A DNA stretch of 52,666 bases, taken from NCBI RefSeq assembly GCF_000337575.1, contig NZ_AOIM01000041.1, positions 200,441-253,106 of the forward strand. Reading direction: 5' to 3'. The position numbers and the translations under genes were made by a program. Of the stretch, positions 35,749 through 43,132 are shown piece after piece. Source of the stretch: Natrialba hulunbeirensis JCM 10989 (GTDB lineage Archaea; Halobacteriota; Halobacteria; Halobacteriales; Natrialbaceae). Every line of letters starts with the position of its first letter. The stretch's first letter is position 1. The notes below the pieces were generated by a model that was not told where the DNA came from, searched no databases, and worked only from the letters and a program-made list of their open reading frames with translations.

Positions 35749-35813
35749 AGTCCCGTGGTGGTGAGCGGTTCCGAAGGAACCGCGATCCGCACGGGGCTTC
35801 GAACGGTGTGAGA
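35749..35813 (+). repeat. tRNA-Gln-5'-like 65-nt unit 1 (nested hairpin)
   Basis: The unit begins AGTCCCGTGGTGGTGAG, whose first 12 bases equal the tRNA-Gln 5' end. An outer stem AGTCCCGTG / CACGGGGCT (3' strand 35790-35798) encloses an inner hairpin, GCGGTTCC (35765-35772), loop GAA, GGAACCGC (35776-35783). The unit is exactly 65 nt from start to start of unit 2. Confidence 0.7.
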
Positions 35814-35878
35814 AGTCCCGTGGTGGTGAGCAGTTTCGAAGAAACTGCGAAGTACACGGGACGACAAGTGAACGACGG
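35814..35878 (+). repeat. tRNA-Gln-5'-like 65-nt unit 2 (nested hairpin)
   Basis: Same design as unit 1. The outer stem is GTCCCGTG / CACGGGAC (35815-35822 and 35855-35862). The inner hairpin is GCAGTTTC (35830-35837), loop GAA, GAAACTGC (35841-35848). Compared with unit 1 the inner stem has two base-pair exchanges (G-C to A-T, and C-G to T-A), each changed on both strands. The tRNA-Gln starts immediately after, again at 65 nt. Confidence 0.7.
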
Positions 35879-35982
35879 AGTCCCGTGGTGTAGTGGCCAA
35901 TCATATGGGCCTTTGGACGTGATCGGTTTCGGCCGTTTACGGAAGACAGCCCATGACGGCGGTTCGAATCCGCCCGGGACTA
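35879..35982 (+). tRNA. tRNA-Gln (TTG) with 31-nt intron
   Basis: The acceptor stem is AGTCCCG (35879-35885) with CGGGACT (35975-35981), discriminator A at 35982. The anticodon stem is TGGGC (35906-35910) with GCCCA (35949-35953). The loop C-T-TTG-G-A is split by an intron at 35917-35947, between positions 37 and 38, where the archaeal bulge-helix-bulge splicing endonuclease normally cuts. The T arm is GGCGG TTCGAAT CCGCC (35958-35974). Intron-bearing tRNA-Gln(UUG) is known in Haloferax. Confidence 0.93.
35917..35947 (+). other. Intron of tRNA-Gln
   Basis: These 31 bases interrupt the anticodon loop after position 37. The flanks can form a bulge-helix-bulge. Exact cut sites are set by comparing the anticodon stem pairing and could shift by a base or two. 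Confidence 0.8.
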
Positions 35983-36251
35983 CTTCTGCCGCGAGCAAAA
36001 CCGCGAGCGACGAATCCGTCTGGAACCGTGAATCGAAGGGGAGTCTCCCAACCGATAGTATAGACTCAAGCCGCGTTGGTGACTCTCACAAGATTACGAA
36101 GTAGTGCCACTCCCGGTTACCACTGATTCCGTTGCGCTGTTCCCCTCAATGCCATCATATGAACTCTGTTCAGTAACCGGAAACCGTGGCATTGTGCCTC
36201 GAATGTTCGGTTATGACACTCTGTACCCGAACACGACGAACCCCGTCTCGG

Positions 36252-37490
36252 CTACACAAAACGTGATCCAATACCAAGGGCGTACTCGCCGTGGACTCGC
36301 TGTTCGTCGTGATACTCGACCGGTTCTTCGATCACGGCGATCCGTTCGCTATCGATGGCCGCAGCCGTTGCGATACCCGTGACGTCCTGTTTGTCCTGCT
36401 CTCCGTTTTTGAGGTCGAACCAGCGGAGCGCGTGGGTCTCTGAATCACGAACGCGGAAGTTCTGGGCGCACGGAGCGACGATCGCGCGGTCACGTGCAGC
36501 GAGTTCGGTGACGAATCCCCGAACGGACGCATCCCACAACGGCTCGCCATCGATATCGAAGGCGGCGATACGGTGTTCGTTCGGATGCCGAGACGACGTT
36601 TCTCTGCTGTCAACAGCGTACGTATTCCCGGTGACGAACGCCACGTATCGGTCGTTTGCGTAGGCATGATTCGGGTACGCATACAGCGTTTCGCCGTCGA
36701 CGTCGGTCTCGACCGCGAGATCAACCGTCCACCGTTCGGTACCGCCCTCCTCGAGCAGGTAGCCACGCTTGTCGCCGTGGCTTGCAACGGCTAGGTGCTC
36801 GCCGGTAAACGAAACGTCGCCGACACGGCGGTCGCCATCCGTTACAGGGTCCCACATCCATTCAGGGTCACCTGTCTCCGAATCGAGGACACTGACACCG
36901 CAATCGTGCGTTCCCGTACAGCGGTTGTAACCGACAGCCAGGCGATCCCGGTCACTGTCGAGTGAGAGTGCGATGGGTGAGGCATCGGTCTCGTACCGCC
37001 ACCGAATCGCGCCGTCCGGCTCGATCCCGTAGACGGCGCTCTGCCAGCGGCGTTTGTCGCCATCGCGCTCGTAACGACGCGCGGCCGCATACAGGGAGTC
37101 CCCGTCGTCATCGGCCTCGATCGCGAGGACGTACGGCAGGGAGAACAGTCGGTCGCTCGTGGGCGTCCCGACGTGTGCTGCGGCGTCGACAGACCAGCGT
37201 CGCTCTCCCGACTCGAGGGCGTACCCCGCGATGACTCCGTCCTCGCCGCGCCCCCCGACGATGAGCGTGTCGTCGGTGACTGCTAGCGAGACGGCGCTCT
37301 CCGGATGGTCGACCTCCCAGCGAGGATCGAGTGACTCGCTGTCGAAGGCGGTGACTGTCCCGCCCCACCGTCCAGCAATGACAACGTCGTCGGCCAGCTC
37401 GACGCTCGAGCGCGTCCACATCTGCCGGCTCCCTGCACTGTCGATCTTGCCGAGCGGGCGTCGGTCGAACCGGTGTGTGCGTTCTGCCAT
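36252..37490 (-). CDS. PQQ-like beta-propeller protein at end of cobalamin operon
   Basis: The protein is 412 aa. It has no signal peptide, so it is probably cytoplasmic, unlike the propeller lipoprotein at 9733. Propeller repeats of the YALESGERRWSVD, LDSETGDPEWMWD and FDIDGEPLWDAS type are visible. It has two Cys in the middle (RCTGTHDCG) and one later (APCAQNF). It lies 6 nt after the DUF3209 gene as the last member of the cobalamin unit. A role in assembly or substrate holding is inferred only from position. Confidence 0.82.
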   Translation of the reverse strand: MAERTHRFDRRPLGKIDSAGSRQMWTRSSVELADDVVIAGRWGGTVTAFDSESLDPRWEVDHPESAVSLAVTDDTLIVGGRGEDGVIAGYALESGERRWSVDAAAHVGTPTSDRLFSLPYVLAIEADDDGDSLYAAARRYERDGDKRRWQSAVYGIEPDGAIRWRYETDASPIALSLDSDRDRLAVGYNRCTGTHDCGVSVLDSETGDPEWMWDPVTDGDRRVGDVSFTGEHLAVASHGDKRGYLLEEGGTERWTVDLAVETDVDGETLYAYPNHAYANDRYVAFVTGNTYAVDSRETSSRHPNEHRIAAFDIDGEPLWDASVRGFVTELAARDRAIVAPCAQNFRVRDSETHALRWFDLKNGEQDKQDVTGIATAAAIDSERIAVIEEPVEYHDEQRVHGEYALGIGSRFV

Positions 37491-37496
37491 TCGCGC

Positions 37497-37868
37497 TTAA
37501 TCCTCGACGGGAAAGGTTTCGTGGAGCAGATCGTGTGCCTCTCCGAGACCGTCGGTAATGCTTTTACCCTGTACCCGCAGCCGATGAACGGCGCGCTCGG
37601 CATCGCGAACGGCCAGCAATCGACCCCGAGTGTAATCGTACTCCGGATCGTCGGCATCCATCGAGGTAACGGTCTCTTCGAGGTCGACGAGCGCGGCGTC
37701 GAGATGGCGTTCGATCTCTGCCAGGCTCTCGGCCTCCGAGAGCCCTTCGATAGGGCCTTCGAGGTGTCCTTCGAGTTCTTTCTCCGCGTGGTCGCGGGCG
37801 TGTTGATCCTCGACGCCGAGGACGTTCATCAGTCCGAGTCGAAGTGCTTCGATTTCGTAGCAGCTCAT
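37497..37868 (-). CDS. DUF3209 family protein linked to cbiX
   Basis: The protein is 123 aa from the ATG at 37868 (MSCYEIEALRLGLMNVLG), helical and acidic with N-terminal C3. HARDHAEKELEGHLEG is rich in His and Glu. The family is of unknown function and is regularly found next to cbiX in cobalamin clusters. A cobalt-handling or chelatase-partner role is inference. It lies 70 nt after the cbiX stop. Confidence 0.8.
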   Translation of the reverse strand: MSCYEIEALRLGLMNVLGVEDQHARDHAEKELEGHLEGPIEGLSEAESLAEIERHLDAALVDLEETVTSMDADDPEYDYTRGRLLAVRDAERAVHRLRVQGKSITDGLGEAHDLLHETFPVED

Positions 37869-37938
37869 ACGTGTGTTGTGTTGGTTCGTCTTCGCTGTCT
37901 GTTTCGAGTGCGATGCAGTACTGATTCTGTGAACCGTT

Positions 37939-39171
37939 CTAGAGGATCTGTTCGACGAGATTACTGACGATGCGATCACTCTCTAGGTGATCGGTGACAA
38001 TTCGGTCGGCGTTTTCGGCCGCGACATCGCCGTACCAGATTCCGTCGGGATAGACCGCAACCATCGGTCCGTCGCCACAGCGACCCAGACACGACGAACG
38101 GGTGATACGGACGTCGCAGCGCTCGGAGTTGCGAGCCTCCTGCCGGATGCGTTCGAGCACCGCGGTCGATCCCGCGTCGGCGCAGGTTCGATTCGTACAG
38201 ACCGTAACGTGCTTTTGCGGTGCGTCGTGGCTGTGTGGTTCGTCGTCGATATCCTCCCGAGCAGCGTGAGCCTCCTGGTGGGCCAGTGCACGAAGCATGG
38301 CTCGTGCCCCGCCGACATCCTCCTCGTAGCCCTCGAGATCGACCTTGTACTTGCACGTGTCACAGGACATCTCGACACTCCCCGACCGCGCCTCCTGCCA
38401 GCGATCCGCGAAGACGTCGAGGAGCCGCGAGTCCGTGCCGAGCGGGTCACCGGCCAGCGCGCTGACGTAGGGGTAGTCGTCGTCGAAGTCGGCCGTCCAG
38501 TCCCGGACCCGCTGGGTGAGCACGCCGTCGCCGAGCATGTAGGGAAGCACGACGACCGCGTCCGGCCGGTGCTTCGAGAGGCCGTGGAGGGTATCCTCGA
38601 GCGTCGGCTCCGTGACGCCGATGAACGTCGCCTCGACGCGGTTGAAGTCGCGACCCTCGTAGAGCAGTCGCGCGAGCTTTTGCACGTCGCCGTTGGCGTC
38701 TGGGTCACTCGAGCCCCGGCCACAGAGGACGACGGCGACCCCGTCGTCCTCACGGTCAACGCCGAGTTCGGCTTCCACTTCGGCGGCGCGGTCGTCCAGC
38801 AGGTCGATGATCGCCGGGTGGATACCCAGATGCGCGCCGTTTTCGATCTCGAGGTCGTAGGCCGCGCGGGCTTGCTCGATCGCCAGCGGTACGTCGTTCT
38901 TGACGTGGCTCGCGGCGAACAGCGAGCAGTGGACGACCGTCACTCGCGAGACGACCGATTCGAACGTCGCGAACGCCTCGTCGATCGCCGGCTCCGCCAG
39001 TTCGAGAAACGCCGCGTCGACCGGAATCTCGAGCCGGGACTCGAGGCCGGCCGCCAGCTCGCGCACCTGTTCGTTGGACTTCTCGCGGCGGGAGCCGTGG
39101 CCGACCAGCAGGACGGCCTCGTCGTCGAAGGCAGCGGTCGTTACGGACGTGGATTCGTCGGGTGTGTTCAT
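37939..39171 (-). CDS. cbiX: Sirohydrochlorin cobaltochelatase with 2Fe-2S ferredoxin tail
   Basis: The enzyme inserts Co2+ into sirohydrochlorin. It is 410 aa. The first CbiX domain has H25 in LLVGHGSRR and H89 in LFAASHVKNDVP, the usual metal ligands. The second domain (about 144-260, VVLCGRGSSDPDANGDV) has lost the matching His. A Cys pair C270/C273 (MSCDTCKYKV) precedes a His-rich linker. The last 90 residues form a thioredoxin-like [2Fe-2S] domain with C325, C330, C361 and C365. The cluster may regulate or supply electrons; purpose unproven. Confidence 0.93.
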   Translation of the reverse strand: MNTPDESTSVTTAAFDDEAVLLVGHGSRREKSNEQVRELAAGLESRLEIPVDAAFLELAEPAIDEAFATFESVVSRVTVVHCSLFAASHVKNDVPLAIEQARAAYDLEIENGAHLGIHPAIIDLLDDRAAEVEAELGVDREDDGVAVVLCGRGSSDPDANGDVQKLARLLYEGRDFNRVEATFIGVTEPTLEDTLHGLSKHRPDAVVVLPYMLGDGVLTQRVRDWTADFDDDYPYVSALAGDPLGTDSRLLDVFADRWQEARSGSVEMSCDTCKYKVDLEGYEEDVGGARAMLRALAHQEAHAAREDIDDEPHSHDAPQKHVTVCTNRTCADAGSTAVLERIRQEARNSERCDVRITRSSCLGRCGDGPMVAVYPDGIWYGDVAAENADRIVTDHLESDRIVSNLVEQIL

Positions 39172-39192
39172 CGGATGGATGGGATCGCAGTG

Positions 39193-39930
39193 TTACTCGT
39201 CGTACGCTTTTGCCTGCTCGAGGCTGCGCTCAAGCTTCCGGCGGCGGCTCGGCGCGAAGAGACCGGTCTGCTCGCAGTCTTCGTAGAGCCACGTACCGAA
39301 CTCGAGTGCGACGGCGTCGTCGACGCCGAACCAGTAGCCGCCCGAAGACGTCTCCGAAAGCTCGTCGTAGGGAGTCTCAATCGGACAGTCGTCGATCAGT
39401 TCCTGAACGCACTCGAGTAGTGCCCGATCGTCGTGGACGAACGAGATGCCGACGGTGCCGCTCGAGGACTTGAAGCAGATCGTGCCACAGCCCTCGAGCA
39501 GGCCCCGGAGCAGTTCCCGGTCGTACTCGCTGAATGCGCCAAAGCGGTAGTTGCCGCGACCGTCGACGGGCAGGCCGAGCGCGCCGCTGCGGCCGAGCAG
39601 CCCTGACTCGTTACCGTTGTCGCTGTCGATCGTCAGCGTGTACTCGTCTTCCGTGCGGGTGATCGACGTGTCGTGGGCGTAGTCGCGGGTCGTCGTGTCG
39701 TGCTCGAGGTCGCCACCGGCGACCGCCGCGAGCACCTGCGCGGATTCCTCGTCGTTGGCAACGACTTCGATGCCGGCGTCCGAGACATCGCCGCTGCCGG
39801 CGACGTGGCCCCAGAAGTACGCCGACGCGGGGTGGCCCGCGAGCGGGTCGGTCGGGAGTTCGATTTCGGCCGGTGAGTCGGTGGCGTCGTCAGCGTCGGC
39901 CACCTCGGTTGGGGCGCCGGCGTCGCTCAT
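39193..39930 (-). CDS. Catalytically dead LAGLIDADG-like protein in cobalamin operon
   Basis: The protein is 245 aa from the ATG at 39930. Two halves each open with a LAGLIDADG-like helix: YFWGHVAGSG (about 38-47) and LLRGLLEGCG (140-149). The helix end that normally bears the catalytic acid (D in D-A-D-G) has Ser46 and Cys148 instead. The second half continues like a homing-endonuclease core (ICFKSSSGTVGISFVHDDRALLE). Five Cys (148, 152, 174, 182, 219) lie in the second half. It overlaps the ferredoxin gene (ATGA). The domain assignment is by eye, and a non-nuclease role such as substrate or RNA binding is inference. Confidence 0.7.
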   Translation of the reverse strand: MSDAGAPTEVADADDATDSPAEIELPTDPLAGHPASAYFWGHVAGSGDVSDAGIEVVANDEESAQVLAAVAGGDLEHDTTTRDYAHDTSITRTEDEYTLTIDSDNGNESGLLGRSGALGLPVDGRGNYRFGAFSEYDRELLRGLLEGCGTICFKSSSGTVGISFVHDDRALLECVQELIDDCPIETPYDELSETSSGGYWFGVDDAVALEFGTWLYEDCEQTGLFAPSRRRKLERSLEQAKAYDE

Positions 39931-40193
39931 TCGCCCACCTCCTCGACGACGATGGCATCGGTCGGACAGGCCGCCGCGGCCTGTTTGGCCTCGCCGATGC
40001 GGTCGTCGTCGAACGTCGCGACGACCCGGTGTTCGTTGTCGGTGACCTCGCCCTCGCAGTCGTAGACCGGATCCGCGCCGGGGTCGACCGTCGCGAGGCC
40101 GTCCTCGCCCTCGACGAAGCGCGGATCGCGGGTCAGACAGGCGAAGATGCCGTCGCAGGCGTCTTTCTCGATGGTGACTTCGTATCGTGGCAT
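39927..40193 (-). CDS. Small ferredoxin of cobalamin operon
   Basis: The protein is 88 aa. YEVTIEKDACDGIFACLTRDPRFVE and AAAACPTDAIVVEE mark an archaeal-type 3Fe-4S/4Fe-4S ferredoxin. Visible Cys are 13, 19, 45 and 76, so the classical CxxCxxC is reduced. It probably donates electrons for a reductive step in corrin synthesis, such as ring contraction or cobalt reduction; partner inferred from position. Confidence 0.85.
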   Translation of the reverse strand: MPRYEVTIEKDACDGIFACLTRDPRFVEGEDGLATVDPGADPVYDCEGEVTDNEHRVVATFDDDRIGEAKQAAAACPTDAIVVEEVGE

Positions 40194-40214
40194 TGTGGGT
40201 GGTGAAGCTGCTGC

Positions 40215-41252
40215 TCAGTAGTCGTACTTCGTCTCGTATCCGCGGGGCGTGACCATCCGGTCGTCCCAGACGTAGGTGTCCTCCGTGCCGACGACGATCG
40301 TCGTCGTCATGTCGATGATTTCGCTCTCGCCCAGTTCCTCGAGTTCGCCGAGCTCGGTGATCATCACCTGCTCGTCCTCGCGGCCGGCGCCGTGGACGAT
40401 GCCGACCGGCGTGTCGGGCTCGCGGTGCGTGAGGAGAATTTCGCAGCACTTCTCGAAATTATCGCGGCGCTTGCGGCTCCACGGGTTGTAGATCGTGATC
40501 GTGAAGTTCTCGCTGGCCACGGAGTGGAGTCGCGACTCGATTTCGGGCATCGGGACAAGGTGATCCGACAGCGAGACCGAGACGGTGTCGTTCACCAGCG
40601 GCGCACCCAGGCGGGAGGCGCAGGACTGGGCCGCCGGAACGCCCGGCACCACTTCGAAGTCGACCATCGACGCCGTCGCGCCCTTCGACTCGAGTATCTC
40701 CAGCGCCAGACCAGCGAGCGCGTAGACGTTGGGGTCGCCGCTGCCGACGATGGCGACGTCGTTGCCCGCGAGCGTGCGGTCGATCGATTCCTCGGTTCGG
40801 GAGACTTCGCCGCACATCGGCGTGTCGTAGATGTCGTCGGCCTGCTCGGTGATCTCGTCGGGGATGAGTTCGATGTAGGTCGTGTAGCCGACGATGTGAT
40901 CGGCCTCGAGCAGGGCGTCTTTCGCGCGCTGGGTCATCCCCTCCGGATGGCCGGGACCGAGTCCGACGGCGATCAGCTGGCCGGGCTCGGCATCGAAGTC
41001 CTCGATCGTCGCACCGACCTCCTGCTCGTTCGAGTCATCGTCCAAACTCGAGGAGGCTCCGCACTTGGACTCACTCGAGTCGTCCGAACTCGAAGAGGCG
41101 CCACACTTCGAACCCGAGGAGGCCTCGGATTCGGATGTGTCGCTCGAGGCCCCGCAGTTGGAGGCGCTCGAACTCTCGGTCTCGTCGGTGGTCGATGCGC
41201 CGCACTTGGAAGTCGATTCGCCGTCAGCGTCGGAGTTGGTGTCCGTGCTCAT
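40215..41252 (-). CDS. cbiH1: Cobalt-precorrin-3B C17-methyltransferase with Cys-repeat extension
   Basis: The protein is 345 aa. The tetrapyrrole methylase domain (from about residue 90) has AVGLGPGHPEGMTQRAKDALLEADH, GSGDPNVYALAGL and VVPGVPAAQSCASRLGAPL. It contracts the ring and methylates C17. The first 90 residues are a Ser/Asp/Glu-rich extension with four near-identical CGAS units (Cys 17, 33, 50, 64), absent from the catalytic fold. The next gene is a second member of the same family. Confidence 0.9.
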   Translation of the reverse strand: MSTDTNSDADGESTSKCGASTTDETESSSASNCGASSDTSESEASSGSKCGASSSSDDSSESKCGASSSLDDDSNEQEVGATIEDFDAEPGQLIAVGLGPGHPEGMTQRAKDALLEADHIVGYTTYIELIPDEITEQADDIYDTPMCGEVSRTEESIDRTLAGNDVAIVGSGDPNVYALAGLALEILESKGATASMVDFEVVPGVPAAQSCASRLGAPLVNDTVSVSLSDHLVPMPEIESRLHSVASENFTITIYNPWSRKRRDNFEKCCEILLTHREPDTPVGIVHGAGREDEQVMITELGELEELGESEIIDMTTTIVVGTEDTYVWDDRMVTPRGYETKYDY

Positions 41253-41261
41253 GGTCGGTAG

Positions 41262-42140
41262 TCAGAAGTCGTCGACGTCACGCCCGCCGCGCGGGGTAAC
41301 GAGGTACGTTCGATCGTCGTTGCGCCAGGTCTCAGTCTCGTGGTTCCCGATGATCAGCGAGGTGCCCATCCCCGAGACCTTGTCGTCGTGGTCGGCGGCC
41401 TCACCCAGCGTCGTGATGTGCTGGCTCTCGCCGTTTCGGCCGGCGTCCGCGCGGCCGGCGTCGTTGACGATCGCCACGAGGGCGTCGTCGGTCCGTTCCT
41501 CGCGGACGATCTCGACGGCCTGCTCGTAGTTGCGCCAGCAGTTGTAGAGGACGATCACGAAGTCCGAAATCGCGGCCGCCCGCAGCTTCTCCTCGATCTC
41601 GTCCCAGCCGCGCCACTTGTCCGACAGCGAGACGGTACAGAAGTCGTTACACAGCGGCGCGCCGACGTTGGCCGCGCCGCCAAGCGCCGCCGTCATCCCG
41701 GGGACGACCTCGATCGGGACGTCCGTCGCCGACTCTTCCTCGGCCATCTTGAAGATGAGGTCGGACTTGCCGTAGACGGAGGGATCGCCGCCCGAGACGT
41801 GGGCCACGTCTTTCCCCTCGCGGACGTAGTCGAAGGCCGCGCGGGCGAGTTCGATCTGGCGCCCCATCGACGAGCGGACGATCTCCTGTTCGAAGCCGTC
41901 CTCCCGGGTCGCGATGCCGTCCTCGTCGGTCCGCTCCTCCGACGGAATGGTCCCGTCGTCCCGCAGGAACTCCTGGTAGAGACTCGAGGCGATGACCACG
42001 TCCACGGACTCGATGACCTCCTTAGCCCGTTTGGTCATGTGGTCGGGCAGGCCGGGGCCGATACCGACCACGTAGAGGGTGCCGTGGTCGGCTGGGGTGC
42101 CTGCGGTCTCGGAACTCGCGTCTGCGTCGTCGACGCTCAT
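41262..42140 (-). CDS. cbiH2: Second CbiH/CobJ-type tetrapyrrole methyltransferase
   Basis: The protein is 292 aa. Methylase motifs are YVVGIGPGLPDHMTKRAKEVI, HVSGGDPSVYGKSDL, VVPGMTAALGGAANVGAPL and FVIVLYNCWR. It has the family fold and the C-terminal YLVTPRGGRDV shared with cbiH1. Haloarchaea commonly carry two such paralogues side by side; which does the C17 methylation, and what the other does, is not settled from sequence. It overlaps cbiG by ATGA. Confidence 0.88.
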   Translation of the reverse strand: MSVDDADASSETAGTPADHGTLYVVGIGPGLPDHMTKRAKEVIESVDVVIASSLYQEFLRDDGTIPSEERTDEDGIATREDGFEQEIVRSSMGRQIELARAAFDYVREGKDVAHVSGGDPSVYGKSDLIFKMAEEESATDVPIEVVPGMTAALGGAANVGAPLCNDFCTVSLSDKWRGWDEIEEKLRAAAISDFVIVLYNCWRNYEQAVEIVREERTDDALVAIVNDAGRADAGRNGESQHITTLGEAADHDDKVSGMGTSLIIGNHETETWRNDDRTYLVTPRGGRDVDDF

Positions 42141-43129
42141 TTGCCGATCGCCACCGTGACCTCGTCCTCGTAGCTGATCTTCTCGAGTACCAGTTCCTGC
42201 TCGCGGCCGCCGGCGATCGCCGAGGCCTCGGAGACGCCGGGCCAGCCGATCAGCTCCTTCGATTTGGAGGGCGTCGGCCCCTCGTGCTCGAGCAGCGTCT
42301 CCTTGTCGAAGGCGACGACGCCCAGATCGAGTTCTTGCGCGGCCTCGAGCAACCCTTCCTCGTCCTCTTTGCGGGTGGCGGTCCCGACGAATTCGACATC
42401 CGCGAGGTCGTGGGGGGTCTGGTCAAGCGCCTCCTCCCACGCGGCAATGAACGACTCCTTGCTCGCGCCGGAGACGCTGCCGGTACCGATGACGACGCCG
42501 TCGTCTTTGTTGCGCTTGAGGACGGTAACGTCGTCGCCGACCAGCACCGCTTTCGGCCCGACGAGTCGCTCGACGGGTCCGAGATTGTCGTCGAGCACGG
42601 CCAGGTTCGTCTTGACAGTCGAGTCGCCGTTGACGACATGGGTATCCATCGCCTTCGCGCGGGACTCGACGCCCTGTTTGCCCGCGGCCTCCGAGGCGGT
42701 GGTCATCGCCGGGACGGCACCCATCGTCGCCAGATCCTGCGCGACCTGATTCGCGCCGTGGTGGCCGCCCGTGATCGGGATCGCCCACGTCAACTCTTCG
42801 TCGACGACGCAGATCGCGGGATCGTCCCACTTGTCGTCGAGCAGGTGGGCCGTCTTGCGCATCGCGATCCCCGAGGCCATCAGGCCGACGAAACAGTCGT
42901 ACTCGCCCCAGTGCTCCTCGAAGACGTCGCCGTGGTACTCGATGATGTCGATCGTCTCGTACCGATCCGCGAGTTCGGCTTTGATCTCCTCGGCGGTCTC
43001 CATCTTGCGCTCGAAGGAGACGATTGCAATCTCCTCGGCGACCTCGCCGTCCGAATCCGGCGTGGAACAGTGACCGCCGTCCGATCCGTCGTCCGTCGCG
43101 TCGGTGTTGTCTGGGTTGTCCGTACTCAT
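42137..43129 (-). CDS. cbiG: Cobalt-precorrin-5A hydrolase
   Basis: The enzyme opens the delta-lactone and releases the two-carbon fragment in the anaerobic route. It is 330 aa. Signatures are VGLMASGIAMRKTAHLL, ITGGHHGANQVAQDLA and the C-terminal LIGWPGVSEASAIAGGREQEL. An acidic N-terminal extension carries H20-C21 (DGGHCST), a possible metal-binding feature shared in style with neighbours. Confidence 0.94.
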   Translation of the reverse strand: MSTDNPDNTDATDDGSDGGHCSTPDSDGEVAEEIAIVSFERKMETAEEIKAELADRYETIDIIEYHGDVFEEHWGEYDCFVGLMASGIAMRKTAHLLDDKWDDPAICVVDEELTWAIPITGGHHGANQVAQDLATMGAVPAMTTASEAAGKQGVESRAKAMDTHVVNGDSTVKTNLAVLDDNLGPVERLVGPKAVLVGDDVTVLKRNKDDGVVIGTGSVSGASKESFIAAWEEALDQTPHDLADVEFVGTATRKEDEEGLLEAAQELDLGVVAFDKETLLEHEGPTPSKSKELIGWPGVSEASAIAGGREQELVLEKISYEDEVTVAIGK

Positions 43130-43132
43130 GGG

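Noticed and set aside
36104-36382. 92-codon plus frame after tRNA-Gln
   Set aside because: Overlaps the end of the beta-propeller gene, with no codon bias; the interval 35983-36251 shows no gene.
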